Assembly (NCBI GenBank): GCA_964372025.1 | Contig: CAYJPF010000001.1 | Span: forward strand, 1-64,000 | Origin: CAYJBP01 sp964372025 | GTDB taxonomy: Bacteria; Bacillota; Dehalobacteriia; UBA4068 | Direction: 5' to 3' | Length of the DNA stretch: 64,000 bases | In this document: one piece after another, positions 55,388 through 63,080 of the stretch | How positions within the stretch are numbered: the first letter of the stretch is position 1 | Layout: each line of letters opens with the position of its first letter | Notes under the pieces: model-generated | The model's database searches: none | Told to the model about the DNA's origin: nothing | The model's input: only the letters and a program-made list of their open reading frames with translations | Position numbers and translations under genes: made by a program

Positions 55388-55441
55388 ACATATACCCCTG
55401 CCATACAGTATTGCAAATATGTAAACATAGGGGGTATATGT
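55388..55441. repeat. Inverted repeat with GGGG/CCCC arms in the 55228-55668 gap
   Basis: Arms ACATATACCCC (55388-55398) and GGGGTATATGT (55431-55441), perfect over 11 bases, with a 32-base spacer. It echoes the arms of the 51557 repeat (ATATACC..GGTATAT). The rest of the gap holds only a promoter and A/T-rich sequence. Confidence 0.65.
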
Positions 55442-55577
55442 AGTTTAAATAAATCGAATTTAAAATAAATATTGTTTTTAATAGGCAAGGCTGTGTGCAT
55501 ATAAAATAATCGCTTAGAGGTACGATTATTGTGATTTAAATTCTTTTATAAATTTTTGAATTATTTTTAAAAAAAGG

Positions 55578-55606
55578 TTGACAAGAAAGATTTGTTGTGC
55601 TATACT
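55578..55606 (+). promoter_or_regulatory. Second rightward sigma-A promoter
   Basis: TTGACA, 17 bases, TATACT, with TGC before the -10 box. It is 62 bases before the gene at 55669 and starts the second set of small genes. It shows the same GAAA..TGTG arrangement as the promoters at 51433 and 51906. Confidence 0.88.
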
Positions 55607-55668
55607 TAATATAAATAAGAAATCAATAGGAAATAACGAACAATTTTAAGAATAGAAAGGAAATAAAA

Positions 55669-56103
55669 ATGTTTAAAAGAAAATTAGAATTTTATTCAGT
55701 TGGAGAAAAATTACCAGAAGAAGAAGGGGATGTTCTTACAATAACAGATAATGATAACTATGCAATGCTTAATTATTCACTAAAACATAAAGCATTTAAC
55801 GCATATAGCTACAGTGATGATTGTAAACATAAAATAGATGTAAAATATTGGGCATACATTCCTCACCCATTTGTTTTAACCAAAGGAATGTGTGGAGATA
55901 ATAAAAGGGGAATATATGAGCATATTAGAAAAAAAGAAGTGGAAGATGGGCATCAAATGAGAAAGTTGTGGAAAATGATAGAAGATGAGTGCTATAAAGA
56001 AGACATATCATCGCTTTTAAATCGTTATGATTTAACTTTTGATGAATGGCATGATTTAAAAAACGTATTTGAGACACTAATGATTGGAGATTGGAGAGAT
56101 TAA
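55669..56103 (+). CDS. DUF551-like protein with a C-terminal helical repeat
   Basis: A 144-residue protein. The N-terminal half (LEFYSVGEKLPEEEGDVLTI, then KYWAYIPHPF) resembles the short DUF551 family of phage proteins. The C-terminal about 48 residues (RKLWKMIEDECYKEDISSLL and so on) are repeated in the next gene. It has an AAAGGAAA ribosome binding site. Function unknown. Confidence 0.6.
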   Translation: MFKRKLEFYSVGEKLPEEEGDVLTITDNDNYAMLNYSLKHKAFNAYSYSDDCKHKIDVKYWAYIPHPFVLTKGMCGDNKRGIYEHIRKKEVEDGHQMRKLWKMIEDECYKEDISSLLNRYDLTFDEWHDLKNVFETLMIGDWRD

Positions 56104-56106
56104 ATT

Positions 56107-56277
56107 ATGGATGTTGAAAAATTAAATAGATTCTGGATGATGATAGAGAATGAATTAGGCGGACGCAATCTTAGATCACTTTTGCAATACTATGGTTTGA
56201 CTAAAAAAGATTGGTTTGAAATGGAAGAAATATTTGATAAGCTAATAATTAAAGATTGGAGAAAAATAGATGACTAA
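56107..56277 (+). CDS. Small helical protein, duplicate of the previous C-terminus
   Basis: A 56-residue protein. NRFWMMIENELG, SLLQYYGLTKKDWFEMEEIF and DKLIIKDWRK align with RKLWKMIEDEC, SLLNRYDLTFDEWHDLKNVF and ETLMIGDWRD of the gene before. It seems a tandem duplication of one small domain. It overlaps the next gene by eight bases. Confidence 0.6.
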   Translation: MDVEKLNRFWMMIENELGGRNLRSLLQYYGLTKKDWFEMEEIFDKLIIKDWRKIDD

Positions 56278-56470
56278 TTACGAATTTTTGCAAAACAACA
56301 AGATTTACTTAGCTAAATTACTAGTAGACACATCATTTTACAGACAACACTCTGGAGATAGTGGAACTTATTATTTTGATGAAAGGACTTTTTACGAAAG
56401 GTCTGATTGCATCAAATATGTTGTAAATTGGCTAGACAATGAAAGAAGTGAAGAGCAATGGAAAATATAA
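56270..56470 (+). CDS. Small unknown protein
   Basis: A 66-residue protein (TNYEFLQNNKIYLAKLLVDT). It overlaps both neighbours. Its short size and close packing match this early operon. No motif is recognised. Confidence 0.5.
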   Translation: MTNYEFLQNNKIYLAKLLVDTSFYRQHSGDSGTYYFDERTFYERSDCIKYVVNWLDNERSEEQWKI

Positions 56471-56613
56471 TACAAAAAATATGCAGACTAATAACAAAAC
56501 ATAAATTTAGAAAGCAGATAGCATATTCTGTAGGAATCGAACCTACCGAATATTATCACGAATGCAAAATATGCAAATATAATTTTTGGAATTATATAGG
56601 AAAGGAAGTGTAA
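56458..56613 (+). CDS. Small cysteine-containing protein
   Basis: A 51-residue frame starting at ATG 56458 and ending just before the next gene. It contains CRLITKHKFRKQ and HECKICKYNFW; a CxxC pair may bind zinc. The sequence GTAGGAATCGAACCTAC, seen on the minus strand as a T-arm-like hairpin, lies inside this coding stretch. Confidence 0.45.
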   Translation: MENIIQKICRLITKHKFRKQIAYSVGIEPTEYYHECKICKYNFWNYIGKEV

Positions 56614-56614
56614 A

Positions 56615-56854
56615 ATGAAAAGATATGATTTATATGTGAAAGCGAAATGTTTAAAAACTGGAAAATATGTGGTTGGCTTCTACGAAGAGAGATTTGAAAG
56701 CAATCAATTTGGGTTATCTCAAACAAATTCATATATCAGACAACCCAGCATATTTTTAAATGGAAAGTCAAAAGTATTTTTGGTTGATCCTAGAACAATA
56801 TTGAAATACACAGGAGAGAAAGATAAAGAAGGATTTTTGATTTTTGAATCATAG
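56615..56854 (+). CDS. YopX-like short protein
   Basis: A 79-residue protein resembling the YopX family: YVKAKCLKTGKYVVGFYEER and VDPRTILKYTGEKDKEGFLIF, which is the usual vy....T..qyTG..DknG..IFEGD run but ends short. It has a good ribosome binding site. Such proteins are common in phage early operons; function unknown. Confidence 0.65.
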   Translation: MKRYDLYVKAKCLKTGKYVVGFYEERFESNQFGLSQTNSYIRQPSIFLNGKSKVFLVDPRTILKYTGEKDKEGFLIFES

Positions 56855-56871
56855 ATAGTATGGAGGGATAA

Positions 56872-57165
56872 ATGCTATATCGAGGAAAGCCCAAATATAG
56901 AAATTCAGATTATTGGGTGTATGGAGAATATAAAGAATATGGTGATGAAGGCGTAATATTCTACAGTTATAAATTAGATTCGTCGAAGATCACTGTAGAA
57001 ATTATTATTGACAAAAACACTTTAGAAGTTTATGATGAATGCAGTACACTTATAAATACAAGCCAATTTAGAGGAGGGCATTCTAAAATTCCAAAATTAA
57101 TTTTTAACAACATTTGGGACTCAGGAAAGAAAAAAATTGCAAGAGATTTAGGAGATATAAAATGA
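56872..57165 (+). CDS. Unknown protein, possible second YopX-like remnant
   Basis: A 97-residue protein (LYRGKPKYRNSDYWVYGEYK). It starts like YopX family proteins (Y.G....WVYG) but has no TG..D motif. It overlaps the next gene by four bases. The family is uncertain. Confidence 0.45.
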   Translation: MLYRGKPKYRNSDYWVYGEYKEYGDEGVIFYSYKLDSSKITVEIIIDKNTLEVYDECSTLINTSQFRGGHSKIPKLIFNNIWDSGKKKIARDLGDIK

Positions 57166-57590
57166 ATTTAAAAAAATTACTTAGAAAAATACCAGACACT
57201 CAATTAATATATGTAAAACAAAATGCAAGAATATTACACAAAGGAAGAGCACATGAGACACCACAGGAATTATTTAAAAAAGAAGTGAAGATAATATTTC
57301 TCACTGAGGGACAATGCTTTGTGACACATGGAGTTTCCGTTCCATATATAGAAATCATTGTAGGAGATTCTGAGAAAGTTAAACCCCCTAAAGATAAACC
57401 CCTGACCATTGAAGAATTGAAGAAAATGGAAGGAAAATCTGTTTGGATAGTTTGGGTTGGAGGAGCATCGTGGCACGTAATCAAGAAAGTTGATGATGAA
57501 AATTATACTGTGTGGCTTAATGACAATCATTGTGTAAGTGTAGACTTAATTAAAACTGAGAAAGTTCGATGTTATACAAAAGAAATATAA
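57162..57590 (+). CDS. Unknown protein with small-phage domain (PLTIEEL)
   Basis: A 142-residue protein. The start at 57162 (MNLKKLLRKIP) is preferred because its GGAGATATAAA site and the ATGA overlap fit. The segment KPLTIEELKKMEGKSVWIVW occurs as a similar form (PLTIDELREMIEMPVYI) in the gene at 61732-62142. It is a recurring phage domain; function unknown. Confidence 0.6.
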   Translation: MNLKKLLRKIPDTQLIYVKQNARILHKGRAHETPQELFKKEVKIIFLTEGQCFVTHGVSVPYIEIIVGDSEKVKPPKDKPLTIEELKKMEGKSVWIVWVGGASWHVIKKVDDENYTVWLNDNHCVSVDLIKTEKVRCYTKEI

Positions 57591-57606
57591 AAGAAGGTGA
57601 AATAAA

Positions 57607-57768
57607 ATGGAAATAAGTACAATCGAAAAAAGAACAGTTGGAGATTTGGGAAGAATTGTTATTCCTAAACAAATTAGAAAAGATTTAAATATAAATGAAG
57701 GCGATTTGATGAAAATCACTGTAGATGGGAATAAAGTGATTTTTGAAAAGTGCGATGATGAGGAATAA
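57607..57768 (+). CDS. AbrB/SpoVT-like transition-state regulator
   Basis: A 53-residue protein with the swapped-hairpin AbrB core: RTVGDLGRIVIPKQIRKDLN then INEGDLMKITVDGNKVIFEK. It is preceded by AAGGTGAAAT and overlaps the next gene by one base (TAATG). It is a probable DNA-binding regulator, for instance of the early genes. Confidence 0.85.
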   Translation: MEISTIEKRTVGDLGRIVIPKQIRKDLNINEGDLMKITVDGNKVIFEKCDDEE

Positions 57769-58169
57769 TGAGTATGGAAAATTCTTATGATTGCATATAT
57801 GCATATCCTGATTTAGATTGTGTTGGATGTTCTCATCCAGATAAGACGACAACAAGTATATGTGAGTGTAATCCAAATTGCAATTTGGGACGCATTCCTA
57901 GATTTAAAACATTTTATTTATTTGAAGATAAAGATGAGCCACAAAAGTGGATTGATAGAGTGATAGATATAATTAAAGAAACATCTATTGATTTAAAAAC
58001 TACATATACATATATAAACCCATATCAAGTTAAAACACCTTATTTTAAGGTAGTAATAAATGGAACACAAAGAGCAATGAGCTTGGGAACTATTATGTAC
58101 GATGGAGAAAAGCTACTTAATGAAATTAGAAAGATATGCAAAGAGCTAGGAATAATGAAGGAGGAATAA
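57768..58169 (+). CDS. Cysteine-rich unknown protein
   Basis: A 133-residue protein. The N-terminal part is rich in Cys (DCVGCSHP, SICECNPNCNLG), probably metal-binding. The rest is beta-alpha. The start could also be at 57774. It is not assigned to a family. Confidence 0.5.
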   Translation: MSMENSYDCIYAYPDLDCVGCSHPDKTTTSICECNPNCNLGRIPRFKTFYLFEDKDEPQKWIDRVIDIIKETSIDLKTTYTYINPYQVKTPYFKVVINGTQRAMSLGTIMYDGEKLLNEIRKICKELGIMKEE

Positions 58170-58170
58170 T

Positions 58171-58329
58171 ATGAATACTAAGATAATAAATTGTGTTGCA
58201 AACTGTTTGCGTTGTAAAAACAATACATCTGAAACTTATAATGATATAAAATGCAAACACATTGTTTTCTTTGATCATATTAGATTCAAATGTTATAATT
58301 ATATACGTGAGGATAGAAAGGGGAAATGA
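58171..58329 (+). CDS. Small cysteine-rich protein
   Basis: A 52-residue protein with AAGGAGGAATA before its ATG. It has Cys in NCVANCLRCKNN and DIKCKHI and RFKCYNY, again likely a metal site. It overlaps the next gene's ribosome binding site. Confidence 0.5.
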   Translation: MNTKIINCVANCLRCKNNTSETYNDIKCKHIVFFDHIRFKCYNYIREDRKGK

Positions 58330-58331
58330 GA

Positions 58332-58787
58332 ATGGAAGATTATGTAATGAGAATGAGAATTACAATTTTTGATGAAGACCGAATTTTAAAAAACAAAGAT
58401 GGTACGATAAAAGAAATTACCACTGATTATATTATAGATAAAGATATAGACAATTTGATAAGTAGATTTATAGATTATATTAATATTTGGGAAGACAAAC
58501 ACTGGAAAGAATTTCCTACTTCAATCAGAATCTATAAAATAATGGAAGAACTAAAGAGGATTGATGAAAATTATTATAATACTATAATATCCATTGCAAT
58601 TGATGGAGTGGAATATCACTATAATGCAAAGTATGATAAAGAAGAAGTGAAAACAGAGGGCTGTGTTTACTGCACAGGAGTTGTCTTAAACATATATGAA
58701 AGCGATGAAATATGCTTGACGGTGTTCGATATTGGAACAAATGGAGCAAATTTTTGTCCTAAATGTGGAAGGAAATTAAATGATTAA
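58332..58787 (+). CDS. Unknown protein with C-terminal zinc ribbon
   Basis: A 151-residue protein; ATG 58332 is chosen since AAAGGGG is at the right distance. The C-terminus GCVYCTG and FCPKCGRKLND forms a zinc ribbon. The N-terminal part is beta-rich. It overlaps the next gene by eight bases. Confidence 0.55.
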   Translation: MEDYVMRMRITIFDEDRILKNKDGTIKEITTDYIIDKDIDNLISRFIDYINIWEDKHWKEFPTSIRIYKIMEELKRIDENYYNTIISIAIDGVEYHYNAKYDKEEVKTEGCVYCTGVVLNIYESDEICLTVFDIGTNGANFCPKCGRKLND

Positions 58788-59016
58788 AGATATATTAAGA
58801 ATTATTGAATTACAAGTTAAATTAACAATGCATAAAATATTTTATAAGACTTTTTTAGTATCTTATGCTTTTCAAACAGAAGTAGGACTAGGTATGGGTA
58901 GTTCAGCTATCTCTGCTAAAAATAAAAAAGATGCTATTTTCATAGCATTAGAAATAAATGATTTGCCTGACTTTAAGGATACAGAGAAAATTATTTTAAA
59001 TGTAGAAAGGTTGTAA
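58780..59016 (+). CDS. Small unknown protein
   Basis: A 78-residue protein (IKDILRIIELQVKLTMHKIF), with a GVGLGMGSSAISAKNKKDA-like glycine centre. It overlaps the upstream gene. No family is recognised. Confidence 0.45.
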   Translation: MIKDILRIIELQVKLTMHKIFYKTFLVSYAFQTEVGLGMGSSAISAKNKKDAIFIALEINDLPDFKDTEKIILNVERL

Positions 59017-59022
59017 AACGTT

Positions 59023-59271
59023 ATGAATAAAATAGATGAGATTATAAAAAGGGTTCAATATGATATAGACTATGGCATAGAAGATGATGGTCAGTTTGAT
59101 AGTGATATAAGAAAAATGATAAAGGTATTTAATCATATCAATACATTTGTCACGAGACATGGCACTATAACTTTGGAATGTGGGTCTGAATGGTTATATC
59201 AGAGTGGTACTGGGCAAGAAGATGCGTTAGAACTAATAGGAAGAATACTAGATGAATTTGGCGATATGTGA
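59023..59271 (+). CDS. Small unknown protein
   Basis: An 82-residue protein (NKIDEIIKRVQYDIDYGIED). It has GAAAGGTTG upstream. The sequence is helical-acidic with GHINTFVTRHGTI-like segment and an acidic end. Function unknown. Confidence 0.45.
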   Translation: MNKIDEIIKRVQYDIDYGIEDDGQFDSDIRKMIKVFNHINTFVTRHGTITLECGSEWLYQSGTGQEDALELIGRILDEFGDM

Positions 59272-59303
59272 TAACAATGATATATATAAAGGAGGTATAA
59301 GAT

Positions 59304-59555
59304 ATGACAAAAGAAGAGATAGATAGTGCGTTTAAAAGAATTAGTCATCTTATAGATGCAAAAGATAATTGTGAAATGTACTTCAGTAAAAGTATTAAAA
59401 CAAATTCGAGATTTAATGAATACACAGAAAAATTTGAAGACGAATATGATATTAAAATTCAAATGAGACAACAACTAATAGATGATTTAAATATTGCTAT
59501 TAGGTGTATGAAAGATCAAGCGAGGGAAAGATATGACAAAAGAACACTTATTTAA
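59304..59555 (+). CDS. Small helical protein
   Basis: An 83-residue protein, helix-rich, with a strong AAAGGAGGTATAAG site. It overlaps the next gene by 23 bases. Not assigned. Confidence 0.5.
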   Translation: MTKEEIDSAFKRISHLIDAKDNCEMYFSKSIKTNSRFNEYTEKFEDEYDIKIQMRQQLIDDLNIAIRCMKDQARERYDKRTLI

Positions 59556-59910
59556 AATGTATGACAAATTGTGTGATGAATATGATGAATTGTGTAGAAA
59601 GATAAAAGAATTGCAAATAAAATTAGAAAGTAGCATAGAAATTCCTTGTGAAATTGGAGATAATTTATATTTTCTAATGACAGATGGAAGTATCTCAAAA
59701 GGAAAAGTCGTTGATTATACACATTTTATTTCTTGTGGGTTTTGCGTCGTAGTGGTCAGTGAAGACGGCATGTTTAACAAAATGAACATTCCTTTTGATG
59801 ATTTAGATATAAACTCCCACAGACAAAATGGAAGAGCCAGTATATTTTTTAGCATGGAAGATGCTGAAGCTAAATTAAGAGAAATTAAGGAGAAGAGGAA
59901 TACAATATGA
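59533..59910 (+). CDS. Unknown protein with N-terminal coiled coil
   Basis: A 125-residue protein. The N-terminus (KEHLFKMYDKLCDEYDELCR) is coiled coil, the centre a small beta barrel-like domain (NLYFLMTDGSISKGKVVDYT). It overlaps the next gene (ATATGA). Not assigned. Confidence 0.5.
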   Translation: MTKEHLFKMYDKLCDEYDELCRKIKELQIKLESSIEIPCEIGDNLYFLMTDGSISKGKVVDYTHFISCGFCVVVVSEDGMFNKMNIPFDDLDINSHRQNGRASIFFSMEDAEAKLREIKEKRNTI

Positions 59911-60326
59911 AAGATTATACAATTAGTGAAATGATAGAAATATCAAATAAATATCTCGACAAACTAGGAGTGAAAGATGGTTCTTGTGCACAAATTGATT
60001 GTACAGAGTGTGTATTTTTTTATGAAGATTACTCAGGGCATTTTTTAAAATGTGCTATAGAGAAGAGAGGATTTCCTGATATAGTAACGCTAAATGAAAT
60101 GCTATCTAAAGCAGAAGAATACATTGGCAAAATAGATTGGACTAAAGTAGAAGTTGATACTAAGATTTTGGTTAGAAGTAGTGTTGGTGGAAAATGGTAT
60201 AAAAAACATTTTGCTAAATATAAAGATGAAAAAGTATATGCCTTTTCAAATGGAGGAACATCTTTCTCATCAAAAGACCATCTAAGTGTTTGGGAAGAAG
60301 CCAAGCTGTATATGGAGGACGAATAA
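59907..60326 (+). CDS. Unknown protein with cysteine cluster
   Basis: A 139-residue protein. CAQIDCTECVFFYEDYSG carries three cysteines, with KCAIEKR next, probably a metal site. The second half is beta-rich (VDTKILVRSSVGGKWYKKHF). It overlaps the next gene by one base. Confidence 0.5.
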   Translation: MKDYTISEMIEISNKYLDKLGVKDGSCAQIDCTECVFFYEDYSGHFLKCAIEKRGFPDIVTLNEMLSKAEEYIGKIDWTKVEVDTKILVRSSVGGKWYKKHFAKYKDEKVYAFSNGGTSFSSKDHLSVWEEAKLYMEDE

Positions 60327-60991
60327 TGATAATACATAAGGATATATTTAATTTTTATATTTTAAAACAATTAGACTTTTATATGAAAGGTCATAAAGGA
60401 TTTATAGCTGGTGGGTGTTTCAAAAATATATTTAATGGTGAGAAAATCAAAGATATAGATATATTTTTCCAAAATGAAAAGGATTGGTTTGATGCAATTT
60501 GTTATTATGACTCTATGACAAAAGGATATAACAGAGATGACAAGAGAGATGAAATATATCGTTTTTACTATGAAAATGAAAGAGTAAAGGCATATAAAAA
60601 CTTGCAAAATGGAATCGTTGTTGAATTATGTAATTCAGTTTATGGAAAGCCAGCAGATGTCATTTCTAACTTTGATTTCACTATATGTAAATTTGCATAT
60701 TATAAAAATATTGAAATAGTAGAAGATGAATTTGAAGAAGGAGAATTTAGAGAAAGCATAGTTTATAAAGTATGTATGAACAATAATTTCTTTGAACATC
60801 TTCATTTAAAAAGGTTGGTTGTGGACGATCAATTATTGTTTCCTGATTCAACTTTTGAAAGAATGATAAGATACATAGGATATGGATTTAAGCCTTGTAG
60901 GGAAACTAAAATGAAAATGATGTTGGGAATAAATAATATGAATGAGGAAGATATTAGGGTTGGCAAAGGACTTTATGTTGGATTAGATTAA
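60326..60991 (+). CDS. Nucleotidyltransferase-fold protein
   Basis: A 221-residue protein. It has the NTase-fold signature FIAGGCFKNIF then KIKDIDIFF: GG followed by D.D, as in poly(A) polymerase- and tRNA-nucleotidyltransferase-type enzymes. The rest (ISNFDFTICKFAYYK, FERMIRYIGYG) may belong to the same fold. The start at 60326 has a TGGAGGACGAAT site. It could modify RNA or another substrate by adding a nucleotide; this is inference. Confidence 0.65.
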   Translation: MIIHKDIFNFYILKQLDFYMKGHKGFIAGGCFKNIFNGEKIKDIDIFFQNEKDWFDAICYYDSMTKGYNRDDKRDEIYRFYYENERVKAYKNLQNGIVVELCNSVYGKPADVISNFDFTICKFAYYKNIEIVEDEFEEGEFRESIVYKVCMNNNFFEHLHLKRLVVDDQLLFPDSTFERMIRYIGYGFKPCRETKMKMMLGINNMNEEDIRVGKGLYVGLD

Positions 60992-61009
60992 GAGATTTGG
61001 AGGAATAGA

Positions 61010-61735
61010 ATGAGAGAGATATTATTTAAAGGAAAGACAATTGATGATAAAAAATGGGTTTATGGCGTTTATTACCATCAAACAGAATTCTATAATGATC
61101 CTTCAGACGTGCATTGTATCATATATAAAGGGACTCTCGAATATTTAGAATGTGGATATGAAAGAGTAATACCTGAGACAGTAGGGCAATATACGGGATT
61201 TGATGATATAAATGGAGTTAAAATTTTTGAAGGAGATATTATCAAATATACAAAAGATTATTATCCTTGCTATTGTGGAAAGGCGAAACCTCAAGTAGTA
61301 GTTGCTCCTATAGTTTATGAGCATAGTACCTTTTATACAGGATGGTTTGAAGTGAAAAGCGGTCATCGAAAAGGAAAGAAGCAACGTATGTTATTGTGTC
61401 ATTCTTATGAAAACTTTGAAGTTATAGGAAATGTGTGGGACAATCCAGAGCTATTAGAAGAGGGGAATATAAGTGAATTTACAAATACATCAAAGATACC
61501 CTTTGAGAAATTTCATAAAGAATTAGTCTCATATTTTAAAAGTATAAATGGAGATCCTGATCCCAAAGGTGTTTGTTGGTGTGCGTATTGTGAATACTGT
61601 TTGTTTAATAAATATTGTTATAGTGGAGAAGATGCAGTATGGCTTCAAGGCAAGAGCAGTGAGGAGTTTTATAAGAACGAGGAAGTATATAGATTATTTA
61701 AAAGGCATTTAGAACAGGAAGGCAGGGACGGATGA
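61010..61735 (+). CDS. YopX-family protein with C-terminal cysteine-rich domain
   Basis: A 241-residue protein. The first 140 residues are a full YopX domain: ILFKGKTIDDKKWVYGVYY, VIPETVGQYTGFDDINGVKIFEGDII, then VIGNVWDNPELL. The C-terminal about 90 residues form a separate domain with Cys in CWCAYCEYCLFNKYCYSG. It has a strong GGAGG ribosome binding site. Such a two-part protein is less usual. Confidence 0.75.
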   Translation: MREILFKGKTIDDKKWVYGVYYHQTEFYNDPSDVHCIIYKGTLEYLECGYERVIPETVGQYTGFDDINGVKIFEGDIIKYTKDYYPCYCGKAKPQVVVAPIVYEHSTFYTGWFEVKSGHRKGKKQRMLLCHSYENFEVIGNVWDNPELLEEGNISEFTNTSKIPFEKFHKELVSYFKSINGDPDPKGVCWCAYCEYCLFNKYCYSGEDAVWLQGKSSEEFYKNEEVYRLFKRHLEQEGRDG

Positions 61736-62142
61736 AAGATGAAATTTTAAAAGCAATTGAAATATGCGACAGTATGATTGCTTTTGTCAATATGGCAGAT
61801 GAGACTGATGATAGTGTTATAATGTCTAAATCAGATAGAATAAGATTTTTTGCATTATCAAAAGGTGCTCTTTATGAGAAGCTGGAGAGAATTGAGAATA
61901 AGCCTTTGACAATTGATGAATTAAGAGAAATGATTGAAATGCCAGTATATATAAAATTTTTTAATAGCATGTATAAAGAGAGTTTTTGCACCATAATCAA
62001 AAGAATAAGTGAGAAATTTATTTACTTTGACGATGGAGGCAAATGCGAGCTTTGTGATATCTATACAGAAGCACAAGAAAATCAAGGCGACGTTATTTTT
62101 TACAAATATAAGCCAATAGAGGAGATAGATTATGATAACTAG
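61732..62142 (+). CDS. Unknown protein with PLTIDEL domain
   Basis: A 136-residue protein. It overlaps the YopX gene by four bases (ATGA). Its segment KPLTIDELREMIEMPVYIKF is shared with the gene at 57162. The end (SEKFIYFDDGGKCELCDIY) may bind a metal. Confidence 0.5.
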   Translation: MKDEILKAIEICDSMIAFVNMADETDDSVIMSKSDRIRFFALSKGALYEKLERIENKPLTIDELREMIEMPVYIKFFNSMYKESFCTIIKRISEKFIYFDDGGKCELCDIYTEAQENQGDVIFYKYKPIEEIDYDN

Positions 62143-62419
62143 AGAAGAAGTAAATAATATTTATAAAGACAATAGAAAGATAAAGAAGATTGAAGAAAAA
62201 TTAGAAAAATGGATTGTCAAAGCATCAACAGAGGGCTATGATGGATGTGTATTGAAATTTCAATCAAAAGATGAGTGTTATCAATACGAAAGAATTGCTA
62301 AACTTCACGATTTTGAAACTTCAGTAAAGAGAATTGATAAAGCTTCTGAACAGTTAGATATACTTAAAGTTAGGGACGATGAATTTTATGCAGTATATGA
62401 ATTGAAAATTGGGTGGTGA
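62132..62419 (+). CDS. Small unknown protein
   Basis: A 95-residue protein, mostly helical, beginning TREEVNNIYKDNRKIKKIEE. It overlaps the gene before by eleven bases. Function unknown. Confidence 0.5.
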   Translation: MITREEVNNIYKDNRKIKKIEEKLEKWIVKASTEGYDGCVLKFQSKDECYQYERIAKLHDFETSVKRIDKASEQLDILKVRDDEFYAVYELKIGW

Positions 62420-62426
62420 TAGATAA

Positions 62427-62573
62427 ATGAATGAAATGATATATAAATCAAGTTCAATGAAAGAGATATTTTCATATGAAAATAGTCCAATAATTAAAAG
62501 TATGCAATTTTTAATTATTGAAAAATGTCTTACTCAATGTTTAACTAAAGGAGTGGAAAGTGATGATAAGTAG
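62427..62573 (+). CDS. Small unknown protein
   Basis: A 48-residue frame with GGTGGTGATAGAT before its ATG. No motif is seen. It overlaps the next gene by eleven bases and continues the packed row. Confidence 0.4.
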   Translation: MNEMIYKSSSMKEIFSYENSPIIKSMQFLIIEKCLTQCLTKGVESDDK

Positions 62574-62736
62574 AAGCGAAAAAGGAAATTTAAGAATTAG
62601 TAAATTAGAAATGATGGGGGTTTTTGAAGAATTATTTGAAGCTTGCAATAGCGAAGAAGAAACAGAGTTTCTTAGAAATGAATTAATTGGTTACATCGAA
62701 TTAGCAGAAGAAGAACGAAATGAAGAATTGTTTTAA
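62563..62736 (+). CDS. Small acidic protein, last of the rightward row
   Basis: A 57-residue product (ISRSEKGNLRISKLEMMGVF and then an acidic helix). Preceded by AAAGGAGTGG. It is the last gene before a G-rich gap. Function unknown. Confidence 0.45.
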   Translation: MISRSEKGNLRISKLEMMGVFEELFEACNSEEETEFLRNELIGYIELAEEERNEELF

Positions 62737-62743
62737 TTATTGA

Positions 62744-62769
62744 GGGGTAGGGCAGATGAGGGGGCAGGG
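62744..62769 (+). repeat. G-quadruplex-type motif in the 62737-63066 gap
   Basis: Four G tracts (GGGG, GGG, GGGGG, GGG) separated by 2, 7 and 2 bases. The following bases (to about 62830) include GGTGGGGGTGG and a small hairpin GTGGG-ATTA-CCCAC, in contrast to the AT-rich rest. The frame at 62740-62934 across it is not a convincing gene. The gap holds no other gene. Confidence 0.65.
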
Positions 62770-62944
62770 ATTTGTAAAGGTGGGGGTGGTTCTGAGCTTG
62801 GTAGTCTGTGGGATTACCCACTAACCCCTCCCAGAAAAACCAAAAATTACCATAAATGGAAACTACCCCCTATCTTTACAAAATTATACATACCATCCAT
62901 TTTCTCCCATTACTACCATTTATTTTTCCAATAACCACCGCCTA

Positions 62945-62979
62945 TATTGTATACTTTATACAATAGCCTTTAAAAGGCT
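62945..62979. repeat. Two hairpins in the 62737-63066 gap
   Basis: TATTGTATA-CTT-TATACAATA (62945-62965) and AGCCTT-TAA-AAGGCT (62965-62979). They lie between the end of the rightward operon and the convergent leftward gene and may help to end transcription. Confidence 0.6.
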
Positions 62980-63000
62980 CTAAAACCCATTTTAAGCGAT

Positions 63001-63044
63001 TAAAATAAAAAATGGTACTCAACTATTATTAAGTACCATTTTAT
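63001..63044 (-). terminator. Terminator of the kinase-like gene
   Basis: On the minus strand AAAATGGTACT, a 12-base loop, AGTACCATTTTTTATTTTA. It lies directly downstream of the kinase-like gene. The stem is perfect over 11 bases. Confidence 0.85.
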
Positions 63045-63058
63045 CCTTATATCCTCAA

Positions 63059-63080
63059 ATTATGCCTTATAAGGCATAAT
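63059..63080. repeat. 22-base perfect palindrome across the kinase-like gene's stop codon
   Basis: ATTATGCCTTA followed by its exact reverse complement. It covers the last codons (DYAL) and the stop of the leftward gene. Confidence 0.75.

Noticed and set aside
56535..56560. tRNA T-arm-like sequence on the minus strand (stem GTAGG/CCTAC with loop TTCGATT)
   Set aside because: Only 27 bases separate it from any plausible acceptor partner, so there is no D-arm or anticodon arm, and it lies inside a coding frame. It may be chance or an attachment-site remnant, but not a tRNA gene.
62740..62934. 64-residue frame with Gly- and Pro-rich product
   Set aside because: It results from the G-rich and C-rich stretch, has an odd composition and no convincing start signal.
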